Shown here in pieces: positions 28,487-36,242 of a DNA stretch of 64,000 nucleotides. The stretch is taken from positions 1 through 64,000 of the forward strand of contig NZ_ATXT01000014.1 of assembly GCF_000421825.1 (NCBI RefSeq). Reading direction: 5' to 3'. Position 1 is the first letter of the stretch, and each line of letters starts with the position of its first letter. The notes beneath the pieces are model-generated. The model ran no database searches, had not been told where the DNA came from, and was given only the letters and a program-made list of their open reading frames with translations. Made by a program: the position numbers and the translations under genes. This DNA comes from Humibacter albus DSM 18994. Lineage in GTDB: Bacteria; Actinomycetota; Actinomycetes; Actinomycetales; Microbacteriaceae.

Positions 28487-28728
28487 TCTTCGTGCTTGAG
28501 TGCCACACCGAGGGCGAGCAGCACGGCTACCCACTCCCCGATGAAGAGTCCCCACCGATCGGACTGGTCCCGTTCATCGTGCTTGATGCGGGAGACGACC
28601 CAGCTGAGGAAGACCAGTCCGAGCGAGACGAACGCTGCCAGGTAGGCGTGTTCGCTCCGGAATCCCCAGCCGTACAGGGTCTTGATCGGGTTGCCGCCCA
28701 GTTCGACGACGTCGTCGCGCTTGCTCAT
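28483..28728 (-). CDS. Small membrane protein of unknown function
   Basis: This 81-residue protein starts MSKRDDVVELGGNPIKTLYG at ATG 28728, after GGGGAG. It has two membrane segments: AYLAAFVSLGLVFLSWVVSR and LFIGEWVAVLLALGVALK. The frame extends to 28818 without a ribosome binding site. It is coupled by a 4-base overlap to the uncharacterised gene downstream. No family is recognised with confidence. Confidence 0.6.
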   Translation of the reverse strand: MSKRDDVVELGGNPIKTLYGWGFRSEHAYLAAFVSLGLVFLSWVVSRIKHDERDQSDRWGLFIGEWVAVLLALGVALKHEE

Positions 28729-28911
28729 CGATACTCCCCAGGAATCACAGGTTCGAATCTGAAAACCGCCCCGCGTCAGCCTACGCCGACGGGTGCTCTT
28801 ATACCCCATATTCGTCATGGACGGATGCCGCGAAACGGCCTCGCCTCACGGGCATCCGGGCCCCTGACGCATAGGGTTTCGGGTGTGCGCAGACCGGAGA
28901 AGAGACACGAC

Positions 28912-31900
28912 GTGGATTTCACGTCGTTGGATTCGTGGGAAGACGAAGCCCTCGACCCGCGCACGGCGACGGGCCCGTACACCGTGACCCTCGGCGATCC
29001 GAATGTTTCGGCCGGCAATATCTCCGAGCCGTCGTGGGCATCCTGGCGTGAAGAGGTGGCCGCGATCGGGGGCCCGTCTCCGCTGCTGCACTTCGTCGAT
29101 GCCCCGCGCACCCGCATCGAGCTGAGCTCGACGCACCCGGGCGGTCTGCCGCAGTTCATCACCGGCGACCGCACTCTGCTCTCCAGCCTCATCCGCGACG
29201 ACATCGCCCTGCGCACGGCGAAGGCGGCCGCGGGAGCGATCACCGCGAAGGGCATCGAGCTGCGCGCCGTGCGCGGCATCGACGCCATCCATCTCGGCGT
29301 GGGGCTTGCACACTGGCGCGACGGTGCCGAGGAGTACGACGCCCCGGTGTTGCTGCGTCCGGTGGCGATCCGCCGCTACGGGCGCGATTTCGAGCTGAAG
29401 CTGCGTGGCCGCACTTTTCTCAACCCGGAGTTGAAGCACGCGCTGCACCAGCAGTTCCGCATCGAGCTCGATGCCGACGCGTTCGTCGCACTGTCGGAGT
29501 CGAACGGCGTCTTCAAGCCGCAACCCGTGATCGACCGCCTGCGCGGCCTCACCAGTCATCTCGAGTTCTTCTCCGTGCAGCCGCGGCTGGTGGTCTCGTC
29601 GTTCGCCGACGTAGCCAGCAGCATGTCGGCCGATCTCGGCAACTTCGATCACGACGTGCTGCTCGCGCTCTCCGGCAACCCGAGCGCCCGGGAGCGCATC
29701 GAGGGTGCTTTCTCTCCGGCCGAGGTGGTTCCGCAGGACAACCGGCCGCCCTCGATCGACACGCTCCTGGTGGATGCCGACCCCGAGCAGGAGGGGGTCG
29801 TGGCGCAGGTGGCCAGCGGCAACTCCATCGTGGTCAAGACGCTGCCGGGAACCGGCGCCACCCAGACCGTGGTGAACGCCATCGGCGCGCTCGTGGCGCG
29901 CAACCGGCGCGTGCTCGTCGTCGGCCCACGGCGTTCCAGCCTGGATGCCATCGCGCACCGCCTCGACCAGGTCGGCCTGGGCGGCGCCGCTGTGGCGACC
30001 CGTTCCGTGCGCCGGGATCTGATCAGGTCCATCACCCGCAATGAGAAGGCGGCCAAGCCCGCCACCGACGACGTCGACGACGCGCTCGTGCGACTGCGCC
30101 GGGTGCTGCTCGACTATCGCGGCGCCCTCACCTCCGCCGACCCCGCCTTCGGCGTGAGCGTGCTGGACGCCCTCGGCGAGCTCGCGCGGCTCGCTCTGCT
30201 GCCCACGCCGCCGCGCACGCGAGCGCGCCTCGATCGGGCCTCCATCGAAGCGCTCGCGCGCGACCGCACCGAGGCCGCCGGCATTCTGCGCAAGGCCGCG
30301 GCGCTCGGCGAGTTCCGCTACGGTCCGGGCGACTCGCCCTGGTACGGGGCGGACTTCGCCTCCACGTCGCAGGCGACAGCCGCGCACGCGCTGGCCAAGA
30401 AGCTCAGCAGCATCGAAGTTCCGCGGCTCATCGACCGCGCGACCACACTCATCGAGGGCACGCGGCTGCGACCGTTCGAGAACATCACCGAGCTCGGCGT
30501 CTATCTGCGGCTGCTCGCCGATCTGCGCGAGACGCTCGACCGCTTTCTGCCCGCGGTGTTCGACCGGCCTCTCGACGAGCTGATCACGGCCACCTCGAAC
30601 CGGCGCGACACCCCTGGCATGTCGGGCGCGACCCGGCGCCGGCTGCGCAAGCTCGCTCTGGAGTACGTGCGACCCGGCGGTCACGTGGCCGACCTCAACG
30701 AGTCTCTGCGGCGCATCCAACAGCAGCGCAAGCTGTGGAACCGGTTCGCGGATGCGGGCGCTCCGCCGCGCGTGCCCGTGGGCGTCGCCGATGTGCAGGT
30801 CGCGTACCAGCGCGTCAGTGAAGACCTGACGAGCCTGGATGTCCCGCTCGGCCGCACCGGCACGGCGCAGTCGCTGATGACGCTGCCGCTGAACGAGCTG
30901 ACGAGCGCGCTCGGCGGGCTCGCCGTCGAGTCCGAGGTTCTCATCAACCTGCAGGAGCGCACCTCACTGCTCTCCAGGCTGCGCGAACTGCACCTCGACC
31001 CACTGCTGTCGGACCTGTCGGCTCGGCACGTCACGAGCGAGAACGTGGCGGCGGAACTCGAACTGGCCTGGTGGCAGTCCGTGCTCGAGACGCTGCTGGC
31101 CGACGACACGGCGCTACTCGGCGCCAACACGCGCGTGCTCGACCGCCTGGAGGCGGACTTCCGGCTCGTCGACCAGGCGCACGCGTCAGCGACCGGCCAG
31201 ATGCTGGCATCCCAGCTCTCGGTGCAGTGGAAGATCGCTCTGGCCGACAACCTCGAGCAGGCCGACGCGCTGCGCCGCATGCTCAAGGCCGGGAACGTGA
31301 CACCCGCGCTGCTCGCCGAGCGCGCACCGCAGTTGAGCCGAGTGCTCGCACCGGTCTGGCTCGCGTCGCCGTACGACGTGGCATCCCTGCCCGCCTCGAT
31401 GGCGTTCGACACCGTCGTGCTCGTGGACGCCGGAGCGTGCACACTCGTGGAGAACATCGGTGCGATTCGCCGCGCCCGGCAGGTGGTGGCGTTCGGCGAC
31501 CCGGTGACGCAGACGCCGTCGCCGTTCCGCATCGCCGTCACCGACCCGTCGCCCGCGGCGCCGGAGCCGCACGATGTGGATGCCTGGCACGACTCGTCTG
31601 CGCTCGCGCGGCTCTCCGACCTCCTGCCCGTGTACACCCTCACGCGCAGCTATCGCTCCGTGGGCGACGACCTCGCGGAGCTCGTCAATCGCCGGTTCTA
31701 CGGCGGCCAGATCGAGTCGCTGCCGTGGGCCGGGAGCTTTCTCGGGCACGCGAGCCTCACGCTCAGCTATGTGCGTGGTGGGCACGGCATGCCGGATGGC
31801 GACACCGGCACCGTGGAGAGCGTGGATGCCGAACTGGCTCGCGTCGTCGAGCTCGTTCTGGAGCACGCCCTGAACCGCTCGCGGGAGTCGCTCATGGTGG

Positions 31901-32613
31901 TGACCGCCAGCGCGAAGCACGCCGTGCGCGTGCAGCACGCAGTGCTGGCGGCATCCACGAAGCGGCAGGAGCTCGCGGACTTCATTCTCGGAGACCGGCC
32001 CGAGCCGTTCACCGTGGTCACGCTCGAGGAGTCCGTGGCGCAGAGCCGCGATCGGGTCATCTTCTCCATCGGCTACGGTCGCACGCCGCACGGCCGCCTG
32101 CTGTCGTCGTTCGGACCGCTCGGCGAGCCGGGCGGCGAGCGCCTGCTGGCGGTGGGACTCACCAGGGCGCGCCGGGCGATGGACATCGTCTCGTGCTTCC
32201 GTCCCGACGACATCGACGTCTCGCGCATGAAGCACGGCATCGTGGCTCTCGCGCAGGTGCTCGAAGAGGCGGCCGAGATCGAGGCGGCGGACGACGCGGT
32301 TCCCGACGACTCCGAGCCGTTGCTCATCGACCTCGCCTACCGGCTCGAGAAGCTCGGCATGAACGTGCAGCTCGGCCATCGCGGAGTGCTGCCCCTGGCC
32401 GCATCGTTCCGCGGCAAAGCCGTCGTGGTGGAGACCGACAGGGTGCTCGGCGGCGCGAGCCTGCGGGAGTCGCTGCGGCTGCGCCCGGAGGTGCTGCGCC
32501 GTCTGGGCTGGCACTACCTGCGCGTGCACAGCTTCGAGCTCTTCGCAGATCCCGAGGCCGTCGCCCAGCGCATCGGACGCCTGCTGGGCGCGATCGAGCG
32601 CGACGACGCCTAG
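28912..32613 (+). CDS. Helicase-like protein (SF1/DUF4011 type) with degenerate ATPase motifs
   Basis: About 1,233 residues start from GTG 28912 (GGAGAAGAG upstream); GTG 28885 is an alternative. The layout is that of large SF1 helicases of the DUF4011 kind: an N-terminal domain, then a P-loop region near residue 311, a long helical insertion, a second RecA-like domain and a small nuclease-like C-terminal domain. The Walker A reads LPGTGATQT with Ala316 where Lys is required, and motif II reads VLVDAGAC instead of DEA. Motif III (FGDPVTQTPSPF) and the late ALTRAR-like motif (VGLTRARRAMDIVS) are kept. The C-terminus (VVVETDRVLGGAS, then RRLGWHYLRVHS) looks like the MTES/Vsr-type fold. ATP hydrolysis is doubtful. 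Function is unknown. Confidence 0.75.
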   Translation: MDFTSLDSWEDEALDPRTATGPYTVTLGDPNVSAGNISEPSWASWREEVAAIGGPSPLLHFVDAPRTRIELSSTHPGGLPQFITGDRTLLSSLIRDDIALRTAKAAAGAITAKGIELRAVRGIDAIHLGVGLAHWRDGAEEYDAPVLLRPVAIRRYGRDFELKLRGRTFLNPELKHALHQQFRIELDADAFVALSESNGVFKPQPVIDRLRGLTSHLEFFSVQPRLVVSSFADVASSMSADLGNFDHDVLLALSGNPSARERIEGAFSPAEVVPQDNRPPSIDTLLVDADPEQEGVVAQVASGNSIVVKTLPGTGATQTVVNAIGALVARNRRVLVVGPRRSSLDAIAHRLDQVGLGGAAVATRSVRRDLIRSITRNEKAAKPATDDVDDALVRLRRVLLDYRGALTSADPAFGVSVLDALGELARLALLPTPPRTRARLDRASIEALARDRTEAAGILRKAAALGEFRYGPGDSPWYGADFASTSQATAAHALAKKLSSIEVPRLIDRATTLIEGTRLRPFENITELGVYLRLLADLRETLDRFLPAVFDRPLDELITATSNRRDTPGMSGATRRRLRKLALEYVRPGGHVADLNESLRRIQQQRKLWNRFADAGAPPRVPVGVADVQVAYQRVSEDLTSLDVPLGRTGTAQSLMTLPLNELTSALGGLAVESEVLINLQERTSLLSRLRELHLDPLLSDLSARHVTSENVAAELELAWWQSVLETLLADDTALLGANTRVLDRLEADFRLVDQAHASATGQMLASQLSVQWKIALADNLEQADALRRMLKAGNVTPALLAERAPQLSRVLAPVWLASPYDVASLPASMAFDTVVLVDAGACTLVENIGAIRRARQVVAFGDPVTQTPSPFRIAVTDPSPAAPEPHDVDAWHDSSALARLSDLLPVYTLTRSYRSVGDDLAELVNRRFYGGQIESLPWAGSFLGHASLTLSYVRGGHGMPDGDTGTVESVDAELARVVELVLEHALNRSRESLMVVTASAKHAVRVQHAVLAASTKRQELADFILGDRPEPFTVVTLEESVAQSRDRVIFSIGYGRTPHGRLLSSFGPLGEPGGERLLAVGLTRARRAMDIVSCFRPDDIDVSRMKHGIVALAQVLEEAAEIEAADDAVPDDSEPLLIDLAYRLEKLGMNVQLGHRGVLPLAASFRGKAVVVETDRVLGGASLRESLRLRPEVLRRLGWHYLRVHSFELFADPEAVAQRIGRLLGAIERDDA

Positions 32614-32635
32614 CCAGCGCCGTACGCTGGTAGGC

Positions 32636-32869
32636 GTGGCCGAGCACGGAACAGGACAGCGCCGAACAGGACAGCGCACGACCGGCCGTCGTGCCCATCG
32701 CCCCGGTGCCCCGGGTGCCGACCCGACTCCGCAGGCGGGGGTCGAGGATGCCGCGGTGCCGGCATCCGAGAACACTGATCGAGCATGGGGAGAGCGGTCG
32801 CAGACGAACGATGATCGCCTGTTGCGCGACCTCCCACCGCACTGGGGCGCGGGGGACCGGCGGGGGTAG
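32636..32869 (+). CDS. Small conserved actinobacterial protein with C-terminal PPHW motif
   Basis: The 77-residue, highly polar, probably disordered protein starts at GTG 32636, 22 bases after the helicase-like gene. Its end, NDDRLLRDLPPHWG, matches a short C-terminal signature that I recall from small hypothetical proteins in many actinobacteria, which is why I accept it despite its size. The first half is Arg/Gly/Thr-rich. The function is unknown; co-transcription with the helicase-like protein is likely. Confidence 0.6.
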   Translation: MAEHGTGQRRTGQRTTGRRAHRPGAPGADPTPQAGVEDAAVPASENTDRAWGERSQTNDDRLLRDLPPHWGAGDRRG

Positions 32870-32908
32870 ACCGCGCGCGTTCCGCGACGTCGCTACTCCG
32901 CGGCGCTG

Positions 32909-33379
32909 TTACTCCGCCGAGTTGTCGGCCGGCGCGTCCGCGTGCCGCCCGGCCGCCTGCAGCTTGGCGTCCGCCTGCGCCGCGAGCAGGTCGCGGATCT
33001 CGGTGAGCAGGTCGACGTCGGTGAGCGGCTCCGCCTCGGGCTCCTGCCCCGCAGCGCGACGCGCTTCGGCGAGCTTGCGGAAGTGGTTCATCGGCAGGAC
33101 GAACACGAAGTAGACGACCACGGCGACCGCGATGAACTGGATGACGGCGCCGATGATCGCGCCGAGCGTCAGGTACGACGTGCCGCCCGACACGGTGGGG
33201 ATTCCGACCTTGAGGGCGTCGTCGAGCGACTTCGAGTTGAAGACCGCGCTGATCAGCGGATTGATGAGCCCGGAGACGATCGCGTTGACGACCGCGGTGA
33301 ACGCGGCACCGATCACGACCGCGACGGCGAGGTCGATGACGTTGCCCCGCATGATGAAGTCTCTGAAGCCCTTGATCAC
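32909..33379 (-). CDS. mscL: Large-conductance mechanosensitive channel
   Basis: This 156-residue protein of the cytoplasmic membrane releases solutes on hypo-osmotic shock. The N-terminus IKGFRDFIMRGNVIDLAVAV and the first pore helix VVIGAAFTAVVNAIVSGLIN are the family hallmarks. A short periplasmic loop follows, then TM2 IGAVIQFIAVAVVVYFVFVL and a cytoplasmic helix. It starts at a GTG at 33379 (VIKGF). A long in-frame Arg-rich extension upstream is out of character and rejected. The acidic C-terminal helix with alanines ends NSAE. It lies next to fmdB as in mycobacteria. Confidence 0.95.
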   Translation of the reverse strand: MIKGFRDFIMRGNVIDLAVAVVIGAAFTAVVNAIVSGLINPLISAVFNSKSLDDALKVGIPTVSGGTSYLTLGAIIGAVIQFIAVAVVVYFVFVLPMNHFRKLAEARRAAGQEPEAEPLTDVDLLTEIRDLLAAQADAKLQAAGRHADAPADNSAE

Positions 33380-33440
33380 AGTGAACCCCCGTGTGTCTTG
33401 TGCCGCCTCTTCGGTTAGATCGTACGGAAGAAAGCGGCGA

Positions 33441-33767
33441 TCAGGCCGCAGAACCCGCGGTCGTCGCCGCAGGAGTGCTCTTCTTCTCGCCGGAAGCGCT
33501 CTTCGTCTCGCCGGAGGAGCTCTTCGTCTCCGCGGAAGCGCTCGGAGACGAAGACTCCTTCTTCGCCGACGGCGCGGACTGCGTCGTGCCCGACCGCGAG
33601 TCGGTGCGGTAGAAGCCCGACCCCTTGAACGTGACACCGACCGAGCCGAACACCTTGCGCAGCTGCCCGCCGCACTCGGGGCAGGTCGTCAACGCGTCGT
33701 CGCTGAAGGACTGGTGGATGTCGAACGCGTGGCCGCATTCGGTGCACTTGTAGGAGTAGGTGGGCAT
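33441..33767 (-). CDS. FmdB-family zinc-ribbon protein with Ser/Lys-rich tail
   Basis: The 108-residue product starts MPTYSYKCTECGHAFDIHQS and continues DDALTTCPECGGQLRKVFGS, giving two CxxC knuckles of the CxxC_CxxC_SSSS zinc ribbon, then GVTFKGSGFYRTDSR, a conserved FmdB segment. The last ~45 residues are low-complexity Ser/Thr/Lys/Glu, as in the mycobacterial homologue. ATG 33767 is preceded by GAAAGAGA. The gene follows 5-formyl-THF cyclo-ligase in the same direction, an arrangement conserved in actinobacteria; mycobacterial work has linked the homologue to chaperone/redox function, as I recall. Confidence 0.88.
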   Translation of the reverse strand: MPTYSYKCTECGHAFDIHQSFSDDALTTCPECGGQLRKVFGSVGVTFKGSGFYRTDSRSGTTQSAPSAKKESSSPSASAETKSSSGETKSASGEKKSTPAATTAGSAA

Positions 33768-33794
33768 GGGATCTCTTTCACTAGGGGCGGTGCC

Positions 33795-33863
33795 AGCTGT
33801 AGCGCTGTCAGCTGTAGCGCTGTCAGCTGTAGCGGGCGTCAACTGAAGCACTGTCAACTGAAC
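33795..33863. repeat. 15/16-bp tandem repeat between cyclo-ligase and fmdB
   Basis: AGCTGTAGCGCTGTC at 33795-33809 is repeated exactly at 33810-33824, then diverges as AGCTGTAGCGGGCGTC (33825-33840), AACTGAAGCACTGTC (33841-33855) and a partial AACTGAAC. The last copy overlaps the end of the cyclo-ligase gene and supplies its stop codon. Units contain AGCTGTAGCGCTGTCAGCT-type self-complementarity, so short hairpins are possible in the intergenic messenger. Confidence 0.85.
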
Positions 33864-34468
33864 CGGAGAATACGGGTCGGAGTCACCGCTCCGTTCACCG
33901 GCTCGTCGTGCCGTTCGCGGGGCACCTCGTCGAGCACCTCGCCGTCGAACACCACGGCATACACCGGTGGACATTTTTCCATGCTCCCCAAGGTTTTGTC
34001 GAAGTAGCCCCTGCCCCAGCCCATCCGCATGCCGCCGGAGTCCACTGCGGCCGCCGGAACGATGATGAGGTCGACGTCGTTGATCGCGATGGGTCCGAGC
34101 AGCTCTCCGACGGCCTCGGGCAGGCCGTGGATGCCCAGTGCCTCCGATTCCCCGTCGTCCACCGTCCAGTCCAAGAGTCCGTCGTCGCGGCTGATCGGGA
34201 GCAGCACGCGCAGCCCCTGAGCGAACGCCCAGTTCAGGAACGGGCGCGTGTTCGGCTCGTTCGGGCCGGAGAGATAGCAGGAGAGCGAATTCGCCCCGTA
34301 CTGCCGTACGAGCTGCTGCAGCTGGGCCGTGATCCCCTCCGCGGCCTTCTCCCGCTGCATCGCGGTGGCGTTCTTGCGGCGCTCGCGGAGTTCGGCGCGA
34401 AGGGCGCGCTTCGCGCTGCTCGGATCCGCGGGCGACGCGCTGCTCGGGGCGGGGGCCATAGCAGGCAT
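33854..34468 (-). CDS. 5-formyltetrahydrofolate cyclo-ligase
   Basis: This 204-residue enzyme converts 5-formyl-THF to 5,10-methenyl-THF with ATP. Family landmarks are KRALRAELRERRKNATAM at the N-terminus, then SCYLSGPNEPNTRPFLNWAF, DLIIVPAAAVDSGGMRMGWG and GRGYFDKTL with the conserved G-[RK]-G-[GY]-Y-[FY]-D core. The start at 34468 (MPAMAPAP) or 34459 is not settled by a strong ribosome site. It is divergent from galU by 47 bases, exactly as in mycobacterial chromosomes. The stop codon lies within a tandem repeat. Confidence 0.92.
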   Translation of the reverse strand: MPAMAPAPSSASPADPSSAKRALRAELRERRKNATAMQREKAAEGITAQLQQLVRQYGANSLSCYLSGPNEPNTRPFLNWAFAQGLRVLLPISRDDGLLDWTVDDGESEALGIHGLPEAVGELLGPIAINDVDLIIVPAAAVDSGGMRMGWGRGYFDKTLGSMEKCPPVYAVVFDGEVLDEVPRERHDEPVNGAVTPTRILRFS

Positions 34469-34515
34469 CCTAAAGGGATTCTCGTCGCGCTCGGCCAGCG
34501 GATACCCTGAGCAGC

Positions 34516-35457
34516 ATGGTCATCACCAAAGCTGTCATTCCCGCGGCCGGGCTGGGAACACGATTCTTGCCGGCCACCAAGGCGATGCCGAAGGAGATGC
34601 TGCCGGTCGTCGACAAGCCCGCCATTCAGTATGTGGTGGAGGAGGCCGTGGGAGCCGGGCTGGATGACGTGCTGCTGATCACCGGCCGCAACAAGAACGC
34701 GCTCGAGAACCACTTCGACCGCGCGACCGAGATCGAGACCACGCTGCAGGCGAAGGGCGACCTCGAGAAGCTGCGCCGCGTGATGTACTCGACCGATCTG
34801 GCCGACATGCACTACGTGCGGCAGGGCGATCCCAAGGGCCTCGGGCACGCGGTGCTCCGAGCGAAGAAGCATGTTGGCGCGCAGCCCTTCGCGGTGCTGC
34901 TCGGCGATGACATCATCGACGGCCGCGACGTGCTGCTGACGCGCATGATCGAGGTGGCGCAGGAGCGCGGCACGAGCGTCGTGGCTCTGCTCGAGGTCGA
35001 CCCCTCGCAGATCCACCTCTACGGCGCCGCGGCCGTCGACAAGACCGACGACGACGATGTGGTGCGCGTGCGCGGGCTGGTCGAGAAGCCGGCAGCCGAG
35101 GACGCCCCGTCGAACCTCGCCATCATCGGCCGGTATGTGCTGCAGCCGGAGGTGTTCGACGTGCTCGAGCACACCGAGCCGGGCAAGGGCGGCGAGATCC
35201 AGCTGACGGATGCTCTCCAGGAGATGGCGGCGGAGGCCGATGGCCCCGGTGTGTACGGTGTCGTGTTCCGTGGTCGGCGCTACGACACCGGCGACCGTCT
35301 CGACTACCTGAAGTCGATCGTGCAGCTCGCGGTGGATCGCGAGGATCTGGGCCCGCAGCTGCGCCCGTGGCTGCGCGAGTTCGCGTCGGGCCTGGCCGAC
35401 GAGCCCTCCAGCGGACAGACGATCGACGAGCCGGGCGTCGGCAGTTCACAAGACTGA
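34516..35457 (+). CDS. galU: UTP-glucose-1-phosphate uridylyltransferase
   Basis: The 313-residue nucleotidyltransferase makes UDP-glucose for glycans and trehalose. It begins TKAVIPAAGLGTRFLPATKA, continues MPKEMLPVVDKPAIQYVVEE (UTP/Mg-binding loop and lysine), and has VLLGDDIIDG and LVEKPAAEDAPSNLAIIGRY later. The length is typical. The C-terminal ~25 residues are a polar tail. It is divergent from the folate cyclo-ligase gene. In mycobacteria and corynebacteria a moeA/glp gene normally follows; here only 31 bases separate galU from the acetyltransferase. Confidence 0.94.
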   Translation: MVITKAVIPAAGLGTRFLPATKAMPKEMLPVVDKPAIQYVVEEAVGAGLDDVLLITGRNKNALENHFDRATEIETTLQAKGDLEKLRRVMYSTDLADMHYVRQGDPKGLGHAVLRAKKHVGAQPFAVLLGDDIIDGRDVLLTRMIEVAQERGTSVVALLEVDPSQIHLYGAAAVDKTDDDDVVRVRGLVEKPAAEDAPSNLAIIGRYVLQPEVFDVLEHTEPGKGGEIQLTDALQEMAAEADGPGVYGVVFRGRRYDTGDRLDYLKSIVQLAVDREDLGPQLRPWLREFASGLADEPSSGQTIDEPGVGSSQD

Positions 35458-35488
35458 GAACGACGACTGAGGACAAGGCCGACGACTC

Positions 35489-36142
35489 GTGTACGTGCCC
35501 AGCTTGAACGACGGTGCGGTGGGCATCCGTCCCATTCGGTTGCGTGATGCGCGCGCCCTGGAGAAGGAGCTCGTCGACAATCGCACCTGGCTGCGGCAAT
35601 GGGAGGCGACCAGCCCGCACGGGCCGGCGACGTTCGACACGCGGGCGAGCATCCGGTCGCTGCAGTCCTCGGCGCGCGCCGGACACGGGCTCCCGTTCGT
35701 CATGGAGTACGACGGCCAGCTCGCCGGTCAGCTGAACGTGTCGTCGATCACCTACGGTTCGCTGGCGTCCGCGACGCTCGGGTACTGGGTGGCGGAGCGT
35801 TTCGCCGGCAAGGGCGTGACCCCCACGAGCGTCGCGCTGGCGACGGACTACTGCTTCTTCCAGCTGGGTCTGCACCGCATGGAGATCTGCATCCGCCCGG
35901 AGAACGGACCGTCGCTGCGCGTGGTGAAGAAGCTCGGCTTCCGGTACGAGGGACTGCGTCGCCGGTACATCCACATCAACGGCGACTGGCGCGACCACTT
36001 CTGCTTCGCGCTCGTCGTCGAGGAGATACCGCAGGGCGTGCTGCGCCGGTGGCGCTCGGGCGACGTCCCCGCGGATGCCGCCACGGTTCCGCTCGCCGAC
36101 ATCGAGGCGGCGACGAAGCCGCTGCTGTCGCGGGGACGGTGA
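35489..36142 (+). CDS. GNAT-family N-acetyltransferase (RimJ/RimL-like)
   Basis: The 217-residue product has the acetyl-CoA fold: IRPIRLRDARALEKELVDNR at the N-terminus, ATLGYWVAERFAGKGVTPTS with a Q/RxxGxG/A-like loop (here FAGKGVTP), and HRMEICIRPENGPSLRVVKK with the conserved N-x-x-S. It resembles RimJ, which acetylates the N-terminus of ribosomal protein S5, but substrates of actinobacterial members are largely unknown. The start is GTG 35489. Its position between galU and a GlpR-like gene mirrors the Rv0995 position in M. tuberculosis. Confidence 0.87.
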   Translation: MYVPSLNDGAVGIRPIRLRDARALEKELVDNRTWLRQWEATSPHGPATFDTRASIRSLQSSARAGHGLPFVMEYDGQLAGQLNVSSITYGSLASATLGYWVAERFAGKGVTPTSVALATDYCFFQLGLHRMEICIRPENGPSLRVVKKLGFRYEGLRRRYIHINGDWRDHFCFALVVEEIPQGVLRRWRSGDVPADAATVPLADIEAATKPLLSRGR

Positions 36143-36242
36143 GCATCCTGGTTCCGGGGTGCCGATCGGGGACACAGCGCCGATCGGGGACACACGGGCT
36201 CGGCGACGGCCGGTTGCGTCGTGGTGCGCCTACCGTAGTGGC

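Noticed and set aside
28438-28911. N-terminal extension of the helicase-like gene
   Set aside because: The extra residues have no family similarity, overlap the small membrane protein's promoter and lie upstream of GTG 28912 with its ribosome site.
33380-33637. Arg-rich extension of MscL
   Set aside because: It is antisense-like to part of fmdB and unlike any MscL N-terminus, which begins (M)IKGFRDF.
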